Positions 35,510 to 41,883 of a stretch of 41,883 nucleotides of DNA are shown in pieces. The stretch's first letter is position 1; each line of letters starts with the position of its first letter. The notes below the pieces were generated by a model. That model was not told where the DNA came from, did no database searches, and worked only from the letters and a program-made list of their open reading frames with translations. Source of the stretch: Bacteroidota bacterium (lineage in GTDB: Bacteria; Bacteroidota; Rhodothermia; Rhodothermales; UBA10348); contig JAJCYR010000044.1 in NCBI GenBank assembly GCA_029262775.1, forward strand, positions 1 to 41,883, read 5' to 3'. Position numbers and translations under genes: made by a program.

Positions 35510-37530
35510 GGAATCAGGAACATGAGGCGTTGCAGGAAGGCCGTGAGTCGGAACTGGGCGCGGCGGGCGAAGACGCTGCTGTGCTCGGAGAAAGCGGCTC
35601 GGCGGTTGTTGAGCCGGTTGATGTCAAGTGGGACGGCGTTGTCGGGGTCAATGAAGACCTCGACGGCCGGGGACGTACCGCGGAAGGTCAGATTCTCCCA
35701 TGCTGGTTCGCCGCGCCAGATTTGATCGCGGGTCGATCCGTCGGCGAAGCGCACGCGCACGGGCACGGGAAACGTGCCATCGTGCACGCGGTGCAGGCGA
35801 ACCGTAGCGACGTAGAGGCTGTCGGCCACGCGCCGCGACGTGAAGCCATCGACCCGGTAGTCGAGCACCGCCGTGCCGTAGACATACTGGTCGAAAAACC
35901 AGTCGAGGTCCTCGCCCGCGACGCGCTCGGCGACGCGTTGCAGGTCGCGCGTCGTGGGATGCCGAAAGCGCCACTCGGCGACATAGGCTTTCAGGAACGC
36001 GTCCATACGCTCCTCGCCCAGATACCCTTCCAGGCTGTGCATGACCGTGGCAGGCTTTGAGTACGACGCCTTGCCGAAGTCGCCAAACCGGTATTCCCAC
36101 GATTTGGTTTGCAGGGCGCCGCGGCTCGGATTGTTTTTGGTGTAGGCCACGCGGTGGAAATCGCGCCCTGATATGCGGATGCCCGCCACGTCGAGGACGC
36201 TGCCACCGGGCCACGCGGCATCCATCACTTTCGTTTCGATGTACGAGTTCATGCCTTCATCGAGCCACGCCTCTTCGGCCTCGTTGCTCGCGAGCATACC
36301 CTGGAAGTACTGATGCCCGAATTCGTGCACAATCACAAGTTCAAGGGGGCGAAACCATGCAGGCAGGCCATAGAACGTGCCAGCGGTAATCAGCGTCGGG
36401 TACTCCATGCCGTTCGCGCCGCCCAGGGCGTCGACCACCGTGAGGGTGGTGAATGGATACGTGCCAAGCCGCTCATCGAGCCCCTCGAGCGACATGCGGG
36501 TGGCCTTCAGGTGCCGCTCGGCCTGCCCGGCATGCGTCGGCATGAGAAGCAGGCGGATGCCGACGTGCCTCCACGTATCCTCGTGTACCAGAAAATCGGG
36601 GCTCGCCGTCCAAGCGAAGTCGTGCACGTCCTCGGCCCGGTAGCGGAGCGTTTTCGTGTGGACGGGGGCGGCGTTCGCGCTCTCGCTCACCAGCACGCCG
36701 GTGGCCCCCACCACGTGGTCCGCGGGTACGGTAAGCGCGACGTCGTACGTCCCGAAGTCCGCGTAAAACTCGCTGTTGGCGTGGAATTGATGCGTACTCC
36801 ACGCGCCCCGCTCTGCGCTGGCGGGCACGTAGCGCTGCCCGGGGATTTCGTAGACGCCGAGCTTCGGAAACCACTGTCCAACCATGAAAAAAGGCCGGTT
36901 CGTTGGGCCGGGCAGCCAGCCGGTCCGTGCCACGATTTCGGGCAGGCGCGAGGTGAACGTGAGGTCGACGACCGCCGAGTCGCCCACCGCGACGGGCTCG
37001 GCGAGCACGACGCGCGCCACCGTGTAGTCGTTCGGGTTGCCGTCGTCAGGCCGGATGAACTCAAGGGCGGGGAGGAGATCGCTTGCGGATGTATCTCCCC
37101 GAAAGAGGGACATGGACGTGATGGCGATCCCGCCCCAGGGGTCGTCGCTCGCGGCCTCGAACCCGCGGTGCGCGCCGCCGCTTTCGCGCATGAAGGTGGT
37201 TTCGGGGCCCTCGAAGGCGTTCAGGTAGAGGTGGAACTGCAGCTCGGACACGGGGACGCGGTCAGGATTGCGCCAGACAATGCGGGCCGTACCGTCGATG
37301 GTCTTGGTGTCGGCATGGAGCGTCGCGGTGAGGTCGTAGTGGACGCGGCGGTCGGAGAGGGGCTCGGCGCTGATGGTGGCGCGCCGTGCGCTCTGGACAG
37401 CGCCCTGGACCGGACTGGGCTCGTCGGCTGTGCGCCCGGCGGCCAGGGTGAGCGCTACGGCCAGGGTGAGCGCTACGGCCAGGGCGGCCAGCGGAAGTAG
37501 GGTGCGCGGCGCAAACGGTCGAAAAAGCAT
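35506..37530 (-). CDS. M1-family metallopeptidase, exported
   Basis: This is a 674-residue zinc aminopeptidase-like enzyme with a signal peptide (MLFRPFAPRTLLPLAALAVA); the frame is open further upstream but without family sequence. The gluzincin motif is complete: HEFGH at H402-H406 and the third ligand E425 in EAWLDEGMN, exactly 18 residues after the second His. The substrate-contact segment is GGANGMEYP, a form of the usual GAMEN motif. It is likely a periplasmic or surface peptidase. It is coupled to the membrane protein downstream. Confidence 0.92.
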   Translation of the reverse strand: MLFRPFAPRTLLPLAALAVALTLAVALTLAAGRTADEPSPVQGAVQSARRATISAEPLSDRRVHYDLTATLHADTKTIDGTARIVWRNPDRVPVSELQFHLYLNAFEGPETTFMRESGGAHRGFEAASDDPWGGIAITSMSLFRGDTSASDLLPALEFIRPDDGNPNDYTVARVVLAEPVAVGDSAVVDLTFTSRLPEIVARTGWLPGPTNRPFFMVGQWFPKLGVYEIPGQRYVPASAERGAWSTHQFHANSEFYADFGTYDVALTVPADHVVGATGVLVSESANAAPVHTKTLRYRAEDVHDFAWTASPDFLVHEDTWRHVGIRLLLMPTHAGQAERHLKATRMSLEGLDERLGTYPFTTLTVVDALGGANGMEYPTLITAGTFYGLPAWFRPLELVIVHEFGHQYFQGMLASNEAEEAWLDEGMNSYIETKVMDAAWPGGSVLDVAGIRISGRDFHRVAYTKNNPSRGALQTKSWEYRFGDFGKASYSKPATVMHSLEGYLGEERMDAFLKAYVAEWRFRHPTTRDLQRVAERVAGEDLDWFFDQYVYGTAVLDYRVDGFTSRRVADSLYVATVRLHRVHDGTFPVPVRVRFADGSTRDQIWRGEPAWENLTFRGTSPAVEVFIDPDNAVPLDINRLNNRRAAFSEHSSVFARRAQFRLTAFLQRLMFLIP

Positions 37531-37594
37531 GGGTAGGGAACCCTCGGGTACGGGATGGTTGTTCAGCGCATCAGACACAAGATACGCGACGCAC

Positions 37595-38506
37595 ATGGAT
37601 ACCATTGAGCTCTGTGAAGTCGGCCCGCGCGACGGATTCCAGTTCGAGGAGCGACTCATTCCGACCGATCTCAAAATCGGGTGGATACGTGCCTTGGCGG
37701 CGAGCGGCCTGCCGCGGGTGCAGATGACCAGTTTTGTGCACCCGAAGTGGGTGCCGCAGATGGCCGATGCCGAGGAGGTGGCCGCGGCATTCGTCGGGGA
37801 AGGTGGGACGATGAGCGGAGCGGAGGGCTCTGCTCGCGATGTCGTTTTTTCGGGCCTCGCGCTGAATGTGCGCGGTGTAGAGCGCGCAGCAGCGGCGGGG
37901 CTTGGGGTCGTCGACCTGAGTATTGCCACGAACGAGAAACACGGCCGCGACAACGCCAACATGAGCATCGAGGAGGGGGCCGCGCAGGCGGACGTCATGC
38001 TGGATCGGGCCGCGCAGCTTGGCCTTCGGGCGCAGCTTGGCCTGCAGACCGTCTGGGGCTACGCCGAAAGCGGCGATACGCCCCTCGTGCTCGTTGCGGA
38101 CCTGGCTCGGCGCTTCGCCGGGCGCGGCCTTGAATCGTTCTCACTCGCCGATTCGACGGGACTCGCCCACCCCGGGGCCATCCGGCGGGTCGTTGACGCC
38201 GTTCTTCCGCTCATCGATGCGCCGCTCGTGCTTCACCTCCACGACACGCGCGGACTGGGCATTGCCAACATCCTGGCCGCCGCGGAGGCGGGTGTGCGCC
38301 GGTTCGATACCTCGCTTGGGGGCCTCGGGGGTTGTCCCTTCATCCCCGGTGCTACGGGCAATGTGGCCACAGAGGATGTCGTATGGGCGCTCGAAGGATC
38401 GGGCTTTGCGACAGGTGTCAACCTCGACGCCGTGACGCACGTCACGCGCGAGGTGGCCGATTTCCTGGGCCGCCACCTGCCCGGAAAACTCTACGGACTC
38501 ATATAA
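37595..38506 (+). CDS. mvaB: Hydroxymethylglutaryl-CoA lyase
   Basis: This enzyme cleaves HMG-CoA to acetyl-CoA and acetoacetate, the last step of leucine breakdown. It has 303 residues from the ATG at 37595. EVGPRDGFQFE supplies the metal-binding Asp and catalytic Arg region, LHLHDTRG supplies the metal-binding His pair, and SLGGLGGCPFIPGATGNVATED is the family signature with the catalytic Cys at about 247. Its last 8 bases overlap the end of hipA on the other strand, so there is no terminator between them. Confidence 0.95.
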   Translation: MDTIELCEVGPRDGFQFEERLIPTDLKIGWIRALAASGLPRVQMTSFVHPKWVPQMADAEEVAAAFVGEGGTMSGAEGSARDVVFSGLALNVRGVERAAAAGLGVVDLSIATNEKHGRDNANMSIEEGAAQADVMLDRAAQLGLRAQLGLQTVWGYAESGDTPLVLVADLARRFAGRGLESFSLADSTGLAHPGAIRRVVDAVLPLIDAPLVLHLHDTRGLGIANILAAAEAGVRRFDTSLGGLGGCPFIPGATGNVATEDVVWALEGSGFATGVNLDAVTHVTREVADFLGRHLPGKLYGLI

Positions 38507-39710
38507 GTGAGGCCAAGTCGTCATGCTCAAACGCGCTGGCCATGCGGTCACACTCTCTGGCCGTCGCACCCAGTCGCTGAGCAACGCGTTTCCATTGTCT
38601 GACGGCCACAGCAACTTCCTGGGCTATCCTGCGGGCGACTGTGCCTGATATGCCAAAATGTTCAATGACCCCGAAGGCCAGGTCCATGGAAGCTGATCGG
38701 TCGTATCCATCTGCTATGGCCGTCGACAGGAAACGGGGGCTGATATCGACTGGCACCGGATTCAGATCATACGCGGGAGAAAGACGCCAGCCCTGCCGAC
38801 CCACATGGAGAAAGCCATGGTTGCGAAGATGGTCGTCCGTATTGGAAATAAGTTCTGATGCCGATATTGAATGTACGCGGATGGCATCGGCAATTTCCAT
38901 GTAGCTGCGATGTTCGCCATCGAATGCATTGAGCATACTCAGTGCCGACTGAAACGGGATACGAAAGGTGCCATTCCGGTCAAACCGGTTCATGAGGAGG
39001 GCCGTCCGCCCGTCCAGATGTTCGACCGACCAGGACGCAGCCCGAACGCCAGCCATTCCGGCCAGTGTCATGGCGACAGCTTCCCACCTGCCGACATCGT
39101 AGTCGTCATCGGGCCGGTTGAATTTGGCCATCATGAGTTCACCACTTCGGCCACGAACCGATGCCTTCGGCCTCGATCCGAGAAGGGATGAACCGGGGGC
39201 AAGAAGGAGGTACAGGTCTTCTTGGGTTTCATCGTCGGTGGTAATGCGCTCTGCAGCTTGAAGCAGACGCCCGAGTTCCAGGAACGGAGGAACGTCTCCG
39301 CCTCCCTGCGCGAGAAATGGGCCCTCAGGGTCGCTCTTGAACCGGAGTGCACCTTGTCTTGTGTGGTCAGAGAGGCCGAGAAGAAAATCGATTTCCAGAA
39401 GTGTCCGGGGCGTTTGACCTTCTTGCTTGGCGCTGAGACGCTCCTGACGCGCCAGTAATGTGCGTCCCCACCGGTCCGGCGCGGAATCGCCCATGGCACC
39501 GAAAAGCGCCCGCTTTCCCGACGTGTGGAAAGGTCCGGAACCTACCTGAAGTGCCGGTTCCAGAGCGAAGCGCACGTCTGAGCGAATCCACGAATCATCA
39601 TACTCGAACGTAGAGCGCTGACCCCGTCCACTCGCGTGTACCCACAGCCGGCCCGCTGGATGGGGCGTGCCATTCAGGTCGACGTACACATATGCTTGAG
39701 GACGGCTCAT
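38499..39710 (-). CDS. hipA: HipA-family Ser/Thr kinase toxin, possibly with internal deletion
   Basis: This is a toxin kinase of 403 residues. The N-terminal subdomain contains PFHTSGKRALFGAMGDSAPDRWGRTLL, the Ser/Gly-rich loop is GSSLLGSRPKASV, the catalytic loop is SNTDDHLRNHGF, and the metal-binding segment is SPAYDLNPV. Family members normally have a helix of about 14-17 residues (E-L-W-R-R-I-V-F-N-like) just before the catalytic loop. Here DAIRVHSISASE is joined straight to LISNTDDH, so this helix seems to be missing in frame. Activity is therefore uncertain. In other bacteria HipA phosphorylates aminoacyl-tRNA synthetases; the target here is unknown. Confidence 0.88.
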   Translation of the reverse strand: MSRPQAYVYVDLNGTPHPAGRLWVHASGRGQRSTFEYDDSWIRSDVRFALEPALQVGSGPFHTSGKRALFGAMGDSAPDRWGRTLLARQERLSAKQEGQTPRTLLEIDFLLGLSDHTRQGALRFKSDPEGPFLAQGGGDVPPFLELGRLLQAAERITTDDETQEDLYLLLAPGSSLLGSRPKASVRGRSGELMMAKFNRPDDDYDVGRWEAVAMTLAGMAGVRAASWSVEHLDGRTALLMNRFDRNGTFRIPFQSALSMLNAFDGEHRSYMEIADAIRVHSISASELISNTDDHLRNHGFLHVGRQGWRLSPAYDLNPVPVDISPRFLSTAIADGYDRSASMDLAFGVIEHFGISGTVARRIAQEVAVAVRQWKRVAQRLGATARECDRMASAFEHDDLASLI

Positions 39711-39751
39711 GGAATGAAAAGACGATGTTTATTGTACTGGTCTGCCCGGGC

Positions 39752-40060
39752 TCAGGAAGAAATTCGCTCGGGAAGTTCCTCGCTGGCAATCTGCTGGCCG
39801 AGTCGGTCGCGTGTCAGGTCAGCAAGATCGGCCAGACCGTCGAGCAGGCCGAGTATGTACAGGGCGGTAGCCCACGTAGCCATACCTACGGAAGGATCGC
39901 CCTGTTCAAGCCTTCGGAGCGTAGGACGGGAAACCAGCAGTCGGTCTGCCATCACTTTTGTCTGGATACGCCGACGCCGGCGTGCATCCCGTATATCGGT
40001 ACCAAGTTTCTTGAGTGCCCGCTGGACAGGGAGGGGTGACGGTGGTGTCTTTTTTGCCAT
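39752..40060 (-). CDS. hipB: HipB-family antitoxin
   Basis: This is a 102-residue Xre-type DNA-binding antitoxin. The helix-turn-helix is IRDARRRRRIQTKVMADRL, then VSRPTLRRLEQGDPSVGMATW. The C-terminal third (LADLADLTRDRLG) would contact HipA. It precedes hipA by 41 bp and is the first gene of the operon. A perfect inverted repeat starts 2 bp before its ATG. Confidence 0.9.
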   Translation of the reverse strand: MAKKTPPSPLPVQRALKKLGTDIRDARRRRRIQTKVMADRLLVSRPTLRRLEQGDPSVGMATWATALYILGLLDGLADLADLTRDRLGQQIASEELPERISS

Positions 40061-40061
40061 T

Positions 40062-40095
40062 AAGGAACATATATTTTTCTATATATATGTTCCTT
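40062..40095. promoter_or_regulatory. hipBA operator
   Basis: AAGGAACATATAT (40062-40074) and ATATATGTTCCTT (40083-40095) form a perfect 13-bp inverted repeat with an 8-base spacer. The 8-base spacing is the same as in the classical E. coli HipB operator. It occupies almost all of the 50 bp between hipB and the gcvP stop codon, so it must overlap the promoter. Confidence 0.85.
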
Positions 40096-40110
40096 TGGTG
40101 TAACGCCGCC

Positions 40111-41883
<1,773 letters not shown>

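Noticed and set aside
36313..37500. 395-codon plus-strand frame over the M1 peptidase
   Set aside because: Antisense shadow; the minus strand encodes the zinc motif and signal peptide.

Overview
The window (41.9 kb, GC-rich, mostly tight single genes and short operons) looks like a chromosomal piece of a Rhodothermales-like member of the Bacteroidota/Rhodothermota group. The grounds are a free-standing atpD-atpC pair, a FecI-type sigma / FecR / STN-type TonB receptor locus, a LytS-LytTR pair, a DUF3109 protein, an RpoN with an acidic linker, and many secreted lipoproteins. The taxon is inferred from gene content only. No tRNA, rRNA or CRISPR array was seen.

Layout. 1-1920: the last residues of an outer-membrane beta-barrel protein, then a complete IS1380-family element (143-1916) with a TTAG target duplication. 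1917-7104: a zinc metalloprotease facing away from atpD-atpC, followed by a decayed zeta-toxin-like gene and a second, diverged copy of the atpC 3' end. 7105-11906: a lipoprotein, a decayed lipoprotein copy, a CFA-synthase-like methyltransferase, a DUF4143 ATPase and a frameshifted DUF6880 gene. 11990-17547: an Asp-tailed lipoprotein, an ECF sigma domain joined in frame to a TonB-dependent receptor, and FecR. 17643-18199: vapBC. 18235-20929: a beta-propeller lipoprotein translationally coupled to a LytS-type kinase and LytTR regulator. 21070-23749: two secreted proteins and a D-serine/D-threonine PLP enzyme. 23752-26299: an AT-rich Cys-rich-peptide/propeller pair, then a PadR-membrane protein operon with a clear operator. 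26559-31275: ruvB, and a DUF3109-rpoN-aminotransferase V run. 31342-34644: a second DUF4143 ATPase with a palindromic operator, a small protein, a strong terminator and a lipoprotein. 34655-38506: a membrane protein with an M1 peptidase, and HMG-CoA lyase. 38499-40095: hipBA with a perfect operator. 40111 to the end: gcvP, cut by the window edge.

How it fits together. Housekeeping genes (atpDC, ruvB, rpoN, mvaB, gcvP) alternate with accessory modules: one IS, vapBC, hipBA, a dead zeta-like toxin and two DUF4143 ATPases. The most unusual object is the single open frame in which a FecI-like sigma factor runs without a stop into the signal peptide, STN domain, plug and barrel of an outer-membrane receptor. 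Its partner FecR lies directly downstream and an Asp-repeat lipoprotein directly upstream; the receptor also carries an Asp-rich repeat.
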